Assembly (NCBI GenBank): GCA_007126095.1
Contig: SLBZ01000094.1
Span: 1 to 42,527 of the forward strand
DNA from: Aquisalimonas sp.
GTDB taxonomy: Bacteria > Pseudomonadota > Gammaproteobacteria > Nitrococcales > Aquisalimonadaceae
Length of the DNA: 42,527 nucleotides
Direction: 5' to 3'
Under the pieces are notes generated by a model. It was not told the DNA's origin and did not search any database. It saw only the letters and a program-made list of their open reading frames with translations. Positions 1 through 8,719 of this stretch are shown here, one piece after another (position 1 is the stretch's first letter; every line of letters starts with the position of its first letter). Made by a program: the position numbers and the translations under genes.

Positions 1-47
1 GAGGCCTTCTTGTTGACCATGAACTCGAGCAGGGCGTTGAAGTCCAT
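1..47 (-). CDS. pilU: PilU, type IV pilus retraction ATPase (N-terminal fragment)
   Basis: Only the first 15 codons are inside the window; the gene runs off the left edge. The visible peptide begins MDFNALLEFMVNKKAS, which matches the start of PilU, the PilT paralogue that assists pilus retraction in the cytoplasm at the base of the type IV pilus machine. A GGGAG ribosome-binding site lies just upstream of the ATG. It follows pilT with a gap of 16 bases, and a pilT-pilU pair is standard in gammaproteobacteria. The call rests on the short N-terminus plus the context. Confidence 0.8.
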   Translation of the reverse strand, partial: MDFNALLEFMVNKKA

Positions 48-63
48 TGCGATCTCCCTGGGC

Positions 64-1101
<1,038 letters not shown>

Positions 1102-1204
1102 CGGGCATCCTTTGCGCTGATTATCTGTTCCGGTTGGCGCAGCCAGCGACCGCGTGCACAGGCCATGACCGATCAACCTACAGTGATGACCGGAACCAGG
1201 CAAC

Positions 1205-1906
1205 ATGACCGAGATCGCTGAACGCCTCGCAAGCGTGCAGGCCCGAATCCGCGCCGCTGAGGCGCAGTACGGACGGGCCGACGGCAGCGTCACCCTGCTG
1301 GCCGTCAGCAAGACAAAAGCGGCAGAAGCCGTCCGTGACGCCATGGCCGCGGGCCAGGCCGCGTTCGGCGAGAACTATGTCCAGGAGGCCCGTGACAAGC
1401 AGGACGCCCTGGGGTCGGACGCCAGAGCGGAGTGGCATTTCATCGGGCCTCTGCAGTCGAATAAAACAAAACACGTGGCGCCACACTTTGACTGGGTTCA
1501 CAGTGTGGAGCGGGAGAAGATCGCACGGCGCCTGTCGGAGCAGCGCCCCGAGGGCCTGCCCCCGCTCAACGTCTGCCTGCAGGTCAACGTGAGCGGAGAG
1601 GAGAGCAAGTCCGGCGTCGACCCGCAGGACGTGCCGGCGCTGGCCGATGCCGTGGCCGGTTTGCCGCGGCTGCGCCTGCGTGGCCTGATGTGCATTCCGG
1701 CGCCTGCCGGGGATTTCGACGCCCAGCGGGCACCGTTCCGCGCGCTGCGGGAGTTGCTGGAGGCGCTGCAGCACCGCGGACTGGAACTGGATACCCTGTC
1801 CATGGGCATGTCCGGCGACCTGGAAGCAGCCGTCGCCGAGGGCAGCACCATGGTCCGGGTCGGGACCGACATCTTCGGCCCCCGGGATTACCCGGCGACG
1901 ACGTGA
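1205..1906 (+). CDS. yggS: YggS/PLPBP family pyridoxal phosphate homeostasis protein
   Basis: Cytosolic fold-type III PLP-binding protein of 233 aa with no known catalytic activity; the family (YggS, PROSC/PLPBP) buffers PLP and affects amino-acid and keto-acid balance. The PLP-binding lysine is Lys36 in LLAVSKTK, and the family signatures FGENYVQE, WHFIGPLQSNK and the C-terminal LSMGMSGDLEAA...GSTMVRVGTDIFG are all present. It starts the plus-strand run yggS-proC-yggT, 22 bases ahead of proC, an arrangement seen in Pseudomonas and many other gammaproteobacteria and consistent with a link to proline and PLP metabolism. Confidence 0.95.
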   Translation: MTEIAERLASVQARIRAAEAQYGRADGSVTLLAVSKTKAAEAVRDAMAAGQAAFGENYVQEARDKQDALGSDARAEWHFIGPLQSNKTKHVAPHFDWVHSVEREKIARRLSEQRPEGLPPLNVCLQVNVSGEESKSGVDPQDVPALADAVAGLPRLRLRGLMCIPAPAGDFDAQRAPFRALRELLEALQHRGLELDTLSMGMSGDLEAAVAEGSTMVRVGTDIFGPRDYPATT

Positions 1907-1928
1907 CCACCAAGGAGGCCCGTTCACC

Positions 1929-2756
1929 ATGGATAACAAGACCATAGCGTTCATCGGCGGCGGCAACATGGCACGCAGCCTCATCGGCGGACTGATTGCC
2001 GACGGCTTCCCGGCCGACCGGATCCGTGTCGCGGAGCCGGACCCGGAGCAGCGCGGAAATCTGGCGGCGACGTTTGGCGTCGCGGTCACCGGCGACAACA
2101 GCGAGGCCGTGGCCGACGCCGACGGGGTCGTGCTGGCGGTGAAACCCCAGGTCATCCGCGACGTTGCCACGGAGCTGGCGCCACAGCTCGCGCGCACCGG
2201 CGCCGTGGTGATCTCCATCGCCGCCGGCATCCGCGAATCGGACCTGTCGCGCTGGCTCGGCGACGGCCTGCCGGTAGTGCGGGTCATGCCCAACACCCCC
2301 TCGCTGGTGCAGACGGGCGCCACGGCCCTGTACGCCAACCCTGCCACGTCCGCCGAGCAGCGCAGCCTGGCGGAGTCGCTCATGCGCGCCGTGGGGCTCA
2401 CCTGCTGGCTGGATGACGAAAGCCAGATGAACGCCGTCACGGCGGTTTCCGGGAGCGGGCCGGCCTATTTCTTTCTGCTCATGGAGAGCATGGAGCAGGC
2501 GGGCGCCGACCTGGGACTGCCCAGGGACACCGCCCGGCTGCTGACGTTGCAGACAGCCCTGGGCGCGGCCAAGATGGCGCTGGAAAGCACCGAGGACGCG
2601 GCCACCCTGCGCCGGCGGGTCACCTCCCCCGGCGGGACCACCGAGCAGGCGATCCAGGCGTTCGAGGACGGCGGACTACGCGAGCTCGTGGAGCGTGCAC
2701 TGAAGGCCGCCGCCGACCGGGCGGAGACCCTGGGGAACGAACTGGGCAACCAATAA
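1929..2756 (+). CDS. proC: Pyrroline-5-carboxylate reductase
   Basis: Last step of proline biosynthesis: NAD(P)H-dependent reduction of pyrroline-5-carboxylate to L-proline in the cytosol. The 275 aa protein begins with the Rossmann motif [14 protein letters not shown] and carries the family signature near the C-terminus, [16 protein letters not shown] followed by [15 protein letters not shown] strong AAGGAGG ribosome-binding site lies ten bases before the ATG. It sits between yggS and yggT, probably in one transcript. Proline is also a compatible solute in salt-tolerant bacteria, but nothing here shows osmotic control. Confidence 0.96.
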   Translation: MDNKTIAFIGGGNMARSLIGGLIADGFPADRIRVAEPDPEQRGNLAATFGVAVTGDNSEAVADADGVVLAVKPQVIRDVATELAPQLARTGAVVISIAAGIRESDLSRWLGDGLPVVRVMPNTPSLVQTGATALYANPATSAEQRSLAESLMRAVGLTCWLDDESQMNAVTAVSGSGPAYFFLLMESMEQAGADLGLPRDTARLLTLQTALGAAKMALESTEDAATLRRRVTSPGGTTEQAIQAFEDGGLRELVERALKAAADRAETLGNELGNQ

Positions 2757-2828
2757 CAACTGAATCGCAACCGCGAGCCGGCGGCACGGCAACGCGCCGC
2801 CCTTGCTCGTGCATAACCGGAGCAGCGC

Positions 2829-3404
2829 ATGTCTGGACAGTATCTCACCGACCCGCTGGCATTTCTGATCAACACCCTGTTCGGCCTGTACATACTCGCC
2901 ATCATGCTGCGCTTCCTGCTGCAGTGGGTTCGCGCCGACTACAGCAACCCGATCTCGCAGTTCCTGATCCGGATCACGCAGCCACCGCTGCAGCCGCTGA
3001 GACGGGTGCTGCCGCCGATCGGCCGGGCGGACACCTCGGCGCTGGTGCTGATGCTGTTGCTGCAGTTCTGCACCCTGGCGCTGGTGTACTGGATCAATGG
3101 CACCAATGTCAGCGCCGGCTTCCTGTTCGTGCGCTCCGCGGCGGAACTGCTGAACCTGCTACTCAACGTGTTTCTGGTGGTCATCATCATCCGGGTGATC
3201 CTGAGCTGGGTGAACCCGGGCCACTACAATCCGGCCATCGGCATCATCGACAGTCTGGCCAACCCCGTGATGGAGCCGGTCCGCCGCATCATTCCGGCCA
3301 TCGGCGGGCTGGATCTCTCCCCTATCGCGGCGCTGATCGGCATCCAGCTGGCGAAGATGCTGTTCGTCATGCCGCTGCGAGACCTGGCCATGGCATTCCT
3401 CTGA
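2829..3404 (+). CDS. YggT family integral membrane protein
   Basis: Inner-membrane protein of 191 aa built from two YGGT repeats (about residues 1-85 and 95-185). Each repeat has two hydrophobic segments around a conserved loop; the second loop reads [42 protein letters not shown]. The biochemical role is not established; relatives have been linked to osmotic or pH shock tolerance and, in other lineages, to cell-division or FtsZ-ring and thylakoid functions. It follows proC by 72 bases with its own GGAG ribosome-binding site. A strong inverted repeat immediately downstream separates it from metX. Confidence 0.9.
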   Translation: MSGQYLTDPLAFLINTLFGLYILAIMLRFLLQWVRADYSNPISQFLIRITQPPLQPLRRVLPPIGRADTSALVLMLLLQFCTLALVYWINGTNVSAGFLFVRSAAELLNLLLNVFLVVIIIRVILSWVNPGHYNPAIGIIDSLANPVMEPVRRIIPAIGGLDLSPIAALIGIQLAKMLFVMPLRDLAMAFL

Positions 3405-3420
3405 GCAGCCCCATCGCGCA

Positions 3421-3457
3421 GACGGTCTCCGGGCGGTTGCGGGCCCCGGAGACCGTC
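3421..3457 (+). terminator. Strong 13-bp hairpin between yggT and metX (terminator or attenuator)
   Basis: Perfect inverted repeat: GACGGTCTCCGGG at 3421-3433 and CCCGGAGACCGTC at 3445-3457, with an 11-base loop. It starts 16 bases after the yggT stop and ends 42 bases before the metX ATG. There is no clean T-tract, so it is not a textbook intrinsic terminator; it may end the yggT transcript, act in the metX leader, or protect an mRNA end. Confidence 0.55.
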
Positions 3458-3499
3458 AGTAGACTCGGTTCTCTTCCACAGCAAGCCGCTACGGATCGG

Positions 3500-4648
3500 A
3501 TGCCAGAACAATTCCCAGCTGACTCCGTCGGCCTCGTCACCCCGAAAACGCTCCACTTCGACCAGCCCTTGGAACTGGACTGCGGTCGGGTGCTGCCGGA
3601 GTACGACCTCGTCTACGAGACGTACGGCGAGCTCAATGCCGACGCATCCAACGCCATTCTGGTGGCCCATGCGCTGTCGGGCGACCACCATGCGGCGGGA
3701 TACCACTCGCCCGACGACCGCAAACCCGGCTGGTGGGATGCGTCCATCGGCCCCGGCAAGCCGCTGGACACCAACCGCTTCTTCATTGTCTGCAGCAACA
3801 ACCTGGGCGGCTGCCGGGGGTCCACCGGACCGGTTTCACCAAACCCGGAGACGGGCGCGCTGTACGGCGCCGACTTCCCCATGGTGACCGTCCCCGACTG
3901 GGTGCGCAGCCAGGCACGGCTGGCTGACGCCCTGGGCATCGACCAGTGGGCCGCCGTAGTAGGGGGCAGCCTGGGCGGCATGCAGGCGCTGCAATGGGCC
4001 ATCGACTTCCCGGAGCGGACCCGGCACTGCGTGGTGATTGCGGCCGCGCCGAAGCTCTCGGCCCAGAACATCGCCTTCAACGAGGTGGCTCGCCAGGCCA
4101 TCCTCCGGGACCCGGAGTTCCACGAAGGCCGGTACTCGGAATACGGCGTCACGCCGGAGCGCGGGCTCGCCCTGGCACGCATGCTCGGCCACATCACCTA
4201 CCTGTCCGAGGACGCGCTGCGGGCCAAGTTCGGCCGCGAGCTCCGCGAAGGCAAGATCAACTTCAACTACGACGTCGAGTTCGAGGTAGAGAGCTACCTG
4301 CGCTATCAGGCAGAGACCTTCGTCCGCCATTTCGACGCCAACACGTACCTGCTCATGACCAAGGCGCTGGACTACTTCGACCCGGCCGCCAACTACGACG
4401 ACAACCTGGCCGCGGCGCTGAAGCACGTCACGGCCTCGTTCCTTATCCTGTCATTCACCAGTGACTGGCGGTTCCCCTCCAGCCGCTCGCGGGAGATCGT
4501 GCGCGCGCTGCAGGACGGCAACAAGCGGGTCACCTATTCAGAGATCGTCGCGCCACAGGGGCATGACTCCTTTCTCATGCCCATCCCGGTCTACCGGGAC
4601 CTGCTCCAGGCGTACATGAATCGTGTGGCGCAGGAGGCGAACGTATGA
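3500..4648 (+). CDS. metX: MetX, homoserine O-acyltransferase (probably O-succinyltransferase)
   Basis: First committed step of methionine synthesis: acylation of the hydroxyl of L-homoserine, in an alpha/beta-hydrolase fold enzyme of 382 aa. The nucleophile is Ser157 in [14 protein letters not shown]; the charge relay appears as Asp in FTSDWRF and His in PQGHDSFL. The [11 protein letters not shown] oxyanion-region motif is present. The segment [13 protein letters not shown] (here [18 protein letters not shown]) and FTSDWRF resemble Pseudomonas MetX, which uses succinyl-CoA rather than acetyl-CoA; that specificity is inferred. The frame is open far upstream, but the ATG at 3500 gives the family length. 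It overlaps metW by four bases, so the two are translationally coupled. Confidence 0.94.
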   Translation: MPEQFPADSVGLVTPKTLHFDQPLELDCGRVLPEYDLVYETYGELNADASNAILVAHALSGDHHAAGYHSPDDRKPGWWDASIGPGKPLDTNRFFIVCSNNLGGCRGSTGPVSPNPETGALYGADFPMVTVPDWVRSQARLADALGIDQWAAVVGGSLGGMQALQWAIDFPERTRHCVVIAAAPKLSAQNIAFNEVARQAILRDPEFHEGRYSEYGVTPERGLALARMLGHITYLSEDALRAKFGRELREGKINFNYDVEFEVESYLRYQAETFVRHFDANTYLLMTKALDYFDPAANYDDNLAAALKHVTASFLILSFTSDWRFPSSRSREIVRALQDGNKRVTYSEIVAPQGHDSFLMPIPVYRDLLQAYMNRVAQEANV

Positions 4649-5244
4649 GCGTGCGCTCGGAACTGGCCCTGATCAGCGAATGGATCCACCCCGGTACGCG
4701 CGTGCTCGACCTGGGGTGTGGCGAGGGGCAGCTGCTGCGCTACCTGCGCGACACCCGCGACGTGATCGGTTACGGGCTGGAGATCGCCCCGGAGAACATC
4801 GTCAGCTGCGTGGAGAAGGACATCCCCGTCATCCAGACCAACCTGGACGAGGGACTGAAGGATTTCGACCCGCTGTCGTTCGACTACGTGGTGATGACCC
4901 AGACGCTGCAGGCGGTCCGGTACCCGGAGCATCTGCTCAACGAGATGCTGCGTGTCGGGCGGGAAGGCATCGTCACCTTCTCCAACCTCGGCCACTGGCG
5001 TTCACGCCTGCGGCTTGCCCTCAGCGGGCGTATGCCGGTCAGCGGCGACCCCGCGCTGGACTGGTACAACAGCCCCAACATCCACCTGTGCACCGTCCGG
5101 GACTTCGAAGCGCTGTGCGAGGACACGGGCATCCGCATCCTCGAGCGCACGTTCATCGACAACGCCCACCGCAAGCACGGCCTCGCACGGGTGTTCCCCA
5201 ACCTGCTCGGGGAAGTGGCCCTATACCGTTTCGAGCGCGCCTGA
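4645..5244 (+). CDS. metW: MetW, methionine biosynthesis partner of MetX
   Basis: SAM-methyltransferase-fold protein of 199 aa with the glycine-rich motif [16 protein letters not shown]. It contains the MetW-specific segments [28 protein letters not shown] and [11 protein letters not shown]. In Pseudomonas and some other proteobacteria MetW is needed with MetX for methionine synthesis and has been reported to activate MetX acyltransferase activity; whether it methylates anything is unclear. The ATG lies inside the last codons of metX (ATGA overlap), which fits a MetX-MetW complex made in fixed ratio. Confidence 0.93.
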   Translation: MSVRSELALISEWIHPGTRVLDLGCGEGQLLRYLRDTRDVIGYGLEIAPENIVSCVEKDIPVIQTNLDEGLKDFDPLSFDYVVMTQTLQAVRYPEHLLNEMLRVGREGIVTFSNLGHWRSRLRLALSGRMPVSGDPALDWYNSPNIHLCTVRDFEALCEDTGIRILERTFIDNAHRKHGLARVFPNLLGEVALYRFERA

Positions 5245-5333
5245 GCGCCCGGGAATCCTGCTACTTTGTTAGAGTAGACGGGCAGTACGCCGCAGACCCA
5301 AACCGCCTGCAACGTGGGGAGCGACATCCGCTC

Positions 5334-6257
5334 ATGCAGACCTGGATCATTACGCACGAGAGCTGTACTCAGCACGACACCGGCCCGGGGCACCCGGAGT
5401 CAGCGCAACGGCTGGAAGCCGTTCTCACGCGGCTGCGTCAGTCACCCTTCGAGACCCTGACCTGGGCGGAAGCGCCGCGAGCGGAGCGTGAGCAGCTCCT
5501 GCGCGTGCACGATGCCGGCTACGTGGACCGCACCTTCGCCGCCATTCCCAGCCGGGGATACGACGCGCTCGACGGCGATACGGTGATCTGCCCCGCCTCC
5601 GGCGAAGCGGCACTGCGCGCCGCCGGTGCCGTGTGCGCGGCCGTGGACCGCGTCATGGCCGGTGATGCCAGGCGGGTCTTCTGCGCCGTACGCCCCCCGG
5701 GCCATCACGCCGAACCCGATCACGCCATGGGCTTCTGCCTGTTCAACAACGTGGCGGTTGCGGCAACCTACGCCCAGGCGGCCCATCACCTGGAACGGGT
5801 CGCCGTGGTGGATATAGACGTCCACCATGGCAACGGCACCCAGACCATGTTCGCCGGCCGCCGCGGCCTGTTCTACGCGTCCACGCACGAGCATCCGCTG
5901 TTCCCCGGCACCGGCCGGGGGCCCATTCCGGGTGCCCCGAACATCCACAACGTCCCGCTGCCCCCGATGACCGACTCGGATACGTTCCGTGATGCATTCC
6001 GGCAGGACGTCATCCCCGCCCTGCGCGCGTTCGGGCCGGAGCTCGTGTTCATCTCCGCCGGGTTCGACGCCCACCGCGCCGATCCCCTCGCCAACATGGA
6101 GCTGGATGAGCGTGATCTGGCCTGGGCTACGCGCGAAATCGTCGAGGTCGCCAACCGGTTCAGTAACGGCTGGGTGATCTCCACACTGGAAGGGGGCTAC
6201 AACCTGCGGGCCCTTGCAGACGGTGTTGCCGCCCACATACTGGCGCTGGACGAGTAG
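5334..6257 (+). CDS. Histone deacetylase family (acetoin utilisation/acetylpolyamine amidohydrolase-like) protein
   Basis: Zinc-dependent deacetylase fold of 307 aa. Typical motifs occur in order: GHPESAQRLEAV near residue 20, RPPGHHAEPDHAMGFCLFNNVAVAA with the two catalytic histidines, DIDVHHGNGTQ with zinc ligands, and ISAGFDAHRADPLANMELDERDL with the third ligand. Bacterial relatives remove acyl groups from polyamines, lysines or small amides; the substrate here cannot be read from sequence. The chosen ATG follows GGGGAG and matches the usual N-terminus. It is 89 bases after metW, so may or may not share its transcript. Downstream is a convergent intergenic region with DnaA boxes. Confidence 0.9.
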   Translation: MQTWIITHESCTQHDTGPGHPESAQRLEAVLTRLRQSPFETLTWAEAPRAEREQLLRVHDAGYVDRTFAAIPSRGYDALDGDTVICPASGEAALRAAGAVCAAVDRVMAGDARRVFCAVRPPGHHAEPDHAMGFCLFNNVAVAATYAQAAHHLERVAVVDIDVHHGNGTQTMFAGRRGLFYASTHEHPLFPGTGRGPIPGAPNIHNVPLPPMTDSDTFRDAFRQDVIPALRAFGPELVFISAGFDAHRADPLANMELDERDLAWATREIVEVANRFSNGWVISTLEGGYNLRALADGVAAHILALDE

Positions 6258-6344
6258 CCCCAAACCATCGTTCGGGGTCTGCCTGCCGAAAAGGAGCCGT
6301 TACCCTCTTGACATCAGCGCATGGAAGCCTGTCGCGCAGGAAAG

Positions 6345-6353
6345 TTATACACA
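6345..6353 (+). promoter_or_regulatory. DnaA box TTATACACA
   Basis: Exact match to the TTATNCACA consensus, identical to the R2-type box of E. coli oriC. It is isolated, about 170 bases from the main cluster. Confidence 0.55.
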
Positions 6354-6523
6354 CCCGACCGTCGCCCCAACACGACGGCGCACGTGGCGGCGCCGTGTCG
6401 GGCCGAAGCACCCCGCAGGGGCCACAGGTTGTTGTTTCTCGTGTCTTTTAACAAAGCGTTCAAAATTTGGACATTCTGAGGGAAAGCCGCTCGGCGCGGG
6501 ATTCAGAGGGCCGTTTTAACGCG

Positions 6524-6558
6524 TCATCCACAACCTTATCCACAGGTTCTGTGGACAA
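6524..6558. promoter_or_regulatory. Triple DnaA box array with head-to-head pair
   Basis: TCATCCACA (6524-6532, one mismatch), TTATCCACA (6536-6544, perfect consensus) and TGTGGACAA (6550-6558, reverse strand TTGTCCACA, one mismatch). The last two face each other and form a 10-bp inverted repeat with one mismatch around a 3-base centre (6536-6558). Box starts are 12 and 14 bases apart, close enough for cooperative DnaA binding. Confidence 0.6.
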
Positions 6559-6651
6559 TCGGGATTCATTAAACGCTGCCAAGGGTTTAGCGCAAAAACC
6601 TGGAACCTGTGTGAACCAATCGACACTTCTACAGCCGTTGTCAGGCGGACA

Positions 6652-7380
6652 TCACGCCCATGCGAACGTGATGTCGTCAACATCAATCCAGCTCAGCGGG
6701 CCCAGCGGCACCACCCGGCCGCCGGGCATGGCAGGATAGACCCTGTACCGGGTTGCACAGTTGAATCCGGACACGGTCTCGTAAGCCTCGAGCAGCTGAG
6801 TGGCCTGCATCCAAGATCCGGTGAAGCGGGGTGCAAAGTCGACGCGCTGCAACAGCCCGGTGGCATCGGCGTAGAAGACATGGTCGGTACGCAGCGTCGG
6901 AATATCCGCCGGGTAGGTCGCCGCCAGGCGATACAGCCGCTGCCCGCCCACGTCCACCGGCGGCAGCTCCTGCAGGGCACACCCCTCCCGGGCGAGCGTG
7001 AAGGGGAGGCAGAGCGTCTGCCAGAGGATGTTGCCGCAGTAGTAGAGCAGGTCCAGATAATCCCACCACAGCGCGTGCGGCAGTGACCGGAACGCCGCCC
7101 CCGGCGCGCCACGCTCCGTCACCAGTTCGCCATCGGCACGCTCGATCCACGCCCGGGTTGGCTGACAAGTGGCGGATTGTCCACGCTCGGGCCAGTCGGC
7201 CAGGGTAATGGACGGCCAGGCTGCATTCAGGGTGACCTCCACCTCGTGCAATGGCTGGCCCTGGAGACGTGATGCAAAGCCCACGCCTCCCATGGAGGCG
7301 CGGGCGAGCACGGCGTGCACCTCACCCCAATGGCCTGCCCCGCCGTGGGCATCAAGGATGCGATCGAGCAAGTCAGACAC
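6652..7380 (-). CDS. Uncharacterised protein, downstream partner of zapE
   Basis: A 242 aa protein of a family I have met only as hypothetical in proteobacteria and actinobacteria. Recognisable family blocks are ALWWDYLDLLYYCGNILWQ near residue 105, then LCLPFTLAREGCALQELPP, TDHVFYADATGLLQRVDF and a C-terminal GPLSWIDVDDITF. There is no signal peptide and no catalytic motif I can name; alternating beta-rich segments suggest an open beta-sheet fold of LolA/lipoprotein-sorting type, which is a guess. I chose the GTG at 7380 because a perfect AGGAGG lies six bases before it; a TTG nine codons upstream lacks one. It starts 23 bases after zapE, probably the same transcript. Confidence 0.75.
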   Translation of the reverse strand: MSDLLDRILDAHGGAGHWGEVHAVLARASMGGVGFASRLQGQPLHEVEVTLNAAWPSITLADWPERGQSATCQPTRAWIERADGELVTERGAPGAAFRSLPHALWWDYLDLLYYCGNILWQTLCLPFTLAREGCALQELPPVDVGGQRLYRLAATYPADIPTLRTDHVFYADATGLLQRVDFAPRFTGSWMQATQLLEAYETVSGFNCATRYRVYPAMPGGRVVPLGPLSWIDVDDITFAWA

Positions 7381-7403
7381 CTGCCACCTCCTTCGCGGCC
7401 CCT

Positions 7404-8525
7404 TCAACCGGACCAGTGTGCGCCCGCGAGATAGGCCTGGGACTGCATCTCCTGCAACCGGCTGCGGGTCCGTTCGAACTCGAACCGTAGCCGGTTGCCC
7501 TGGTAGAGCGACTCCAGCGGCACCTCGGCTGACAGGATCAGCTTTACGCCATGATCATAGAACTCGTCCACCATGGCGATAAAGCGCCGCGCCTGATTTT
7601 CGCGGGTCTCGTCCATGGCGGGCACGTTGGAGACCAGCACGCTGTGAAACGTCCGGGCCAGTTCGATGTAATCCGCCTGCCCGCGCGGGCCGTCGCAGAT
7701 GGCCGAAAAATCGAACCAGGCCACATCGTCCGCCAGCCCCCGCACCGGGATCGAGCGCCCCTCAACCTGCAGTTCAGTATTGAACTCGGGGGTGTGCGGG
7801 GCCAGGTGGACGAACTCTTCGTTGAGGACTTCCTCGGCGGCCTCATCCAGCGGTGAGTGATACAGTTCTGCCTGCTCCAGGAACCGCAACCGGTAATCCG
7901 TCTCGCCCGCCACCTCCATGACCTGCGTATGCTCCTTGAGGAGGTCGATGGCCGGCAGGAAGCGCTCGCGCTGCAGTCCGTCCCTGTACAGCTCGTCCGG
8001 GGGGATATTCGACGTGGCCACCAGGGTCACGCCCTCGCGGAACAGGCCACGCAACAACCCGCCCAGCAGCATGGCATCGGTGATGTCCGACACGAAGAAT
8101 TCGTCGAAGCACAGCACCCGCGTTTCCTGCGCGAACTCCCGGGCGACCACGTCCAGCGGATCCTGGACGCGCTCCAGGTCGCGCAGCCGGTGGTGGACCA
8201 GTTGCATGAAACGGTGGAAATGGAGCCGCCGCTTTTCGGGAAAGGGCAGCGTGTCGTGGAAAATATCCACGAGATAGGTCTTGCCGCGGCCGACACCGCC
8301 CCAGAGATACAGGCCCCTGACCCGGGGCCATGTCTGCCGCGGGCGGGCGCCAAGGCCGATGCGGCTGAGCAGCCCGCCACGGGGTTGCGGCTCCCGGCTT
8401 GCAAGCACCAACCGCTGATGCAGATCGTCCAGCGCCCGGACCGCCTGTTCCTGGGCCGGGTCGTGGCTGAAATCCGGATGCTCCAGGTCGGCCTGGTACC
8501 GCTGCCAGGGAGTGATTGCTGACAC
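7404..8525 (-). CDS. zapE: ZapE/AFG1-like cell division ATPase
   Basis: AFG1-type AAA ATPase of 373 aa; in E. coli ZapE (375 aa) associates with the Z-ring late in division and is needed under low-oxygen or high-temperature growth. Walker A is GLYLWGGVGRGKTYLVDIF and the Walker B region LCFDEFFVSDITDAMLL; the family pieces LHFHRFMQLVHHRL, ATSNIPPDELY and RRFIAMVDEFYD are present. The start is probably the GTG at 8525 with GGAGAG upstream; a further GTG at 8549 is possible. Divergent from ilvD. Confidence 0.92.
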   Translation of the reverse strand: MSAITPWQRYQADLEHPDFSHDPAQEQAVRALDDLHQRLVLASREPQPRGGLLSRIGLGARPRQTWPRVRGLYLWGGVGRGKTYLVDIFHDTLPFPEKRRLHFHRFMQLVHHRLRDLERVQDPLDVVAREFAQETRVLCFDEFFVSDITDAMLLGGLLRGLFREGVTLVATSNIPPDELYRDGLQRERFLPAIDLLKEHTQVMEVAGETDYRLRFLEQAELYHSPLDEAAEEVLNEEFVHLAPHTPEFNTELQVEGRSIPVRGLADDVAWFDFSAICDGPRGQADYIELARTFHSVLVSNVPAMDETRENQARRFIAMVDEFYDHGVKLILSAEVPLESLYQGNRLRFEFERTRSRLQEMQSQAYLAGAHWSG

Positions 8526-8593
8526 AGTGTGGGTCTCTCCGCTACGCACCGACGCCGTAGTATGCCGAGACCAAGGTCACCAGGTCCAACAAC

Positions 8594-8621
8594 GGCTGTC
8601 ACGGGCGGCTCCACGACAGCC
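8594..8621. repeat. Inverted repeat upstream of ilvD
   Basis: Perfect 7-bp arms GGCTGTC (8594-8600) and GACAGCC (8615-8621) with a 14-base spacer, in the zapE/ilvD divergent region. A TACAAT hexamer (8632-8637) suited to an ilvD -10 box follows eleven bases later, but no good -35 is seen. The repeat could be an operator or a leader hairpin for the zapE side. Confidence 0.35.
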
Positions 8622-8719
8622 GCCGCGCTGCTACAATGGCGGATTCGGCGGCGGCTGAAACGATGCGTCGCGCACGGCAGCTTTCCGGTAACACGCGAAC
8701 CAGACGAAGGGAGCGGGAG

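Larger units (their letters stand above)
6258..6651. other. Convergent intergenic region with clustered DnaA boxes
   Basis: 394 bases between two genes that end facing each other, so no promoter is needed here, and I see no ORF with a credible start. It is noticeably more AT-rich than its surroundings, especially 6425-6475 and 6510-6600. A weak hairpin (6258-6277) follows the upstream stop. It contains consensus or near-consensus DnaA boxes at 6345-6353, 6524-6532, 6536-6544 and 6550-6558. Possible roles are DnaA titration, DnaA reactivation or an origin element; the neighbours are not the usual oriC neighbours. Confidence 0.6.

Noticed and set aside
3405..3499. SAM riboswitch ahead of metX
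   Set aside because: Only a single simple hairpin is present; the conserved cores of known SAM riboswitch classes are not visible.
6258..6651. Calling the DnaA-box region oriC outright
   Set aside because: dnaA, dnaN, gidA/mnmG and rpmH are not adjacent, and gene orientation around it shows no replichore switch that can be judged from this window.
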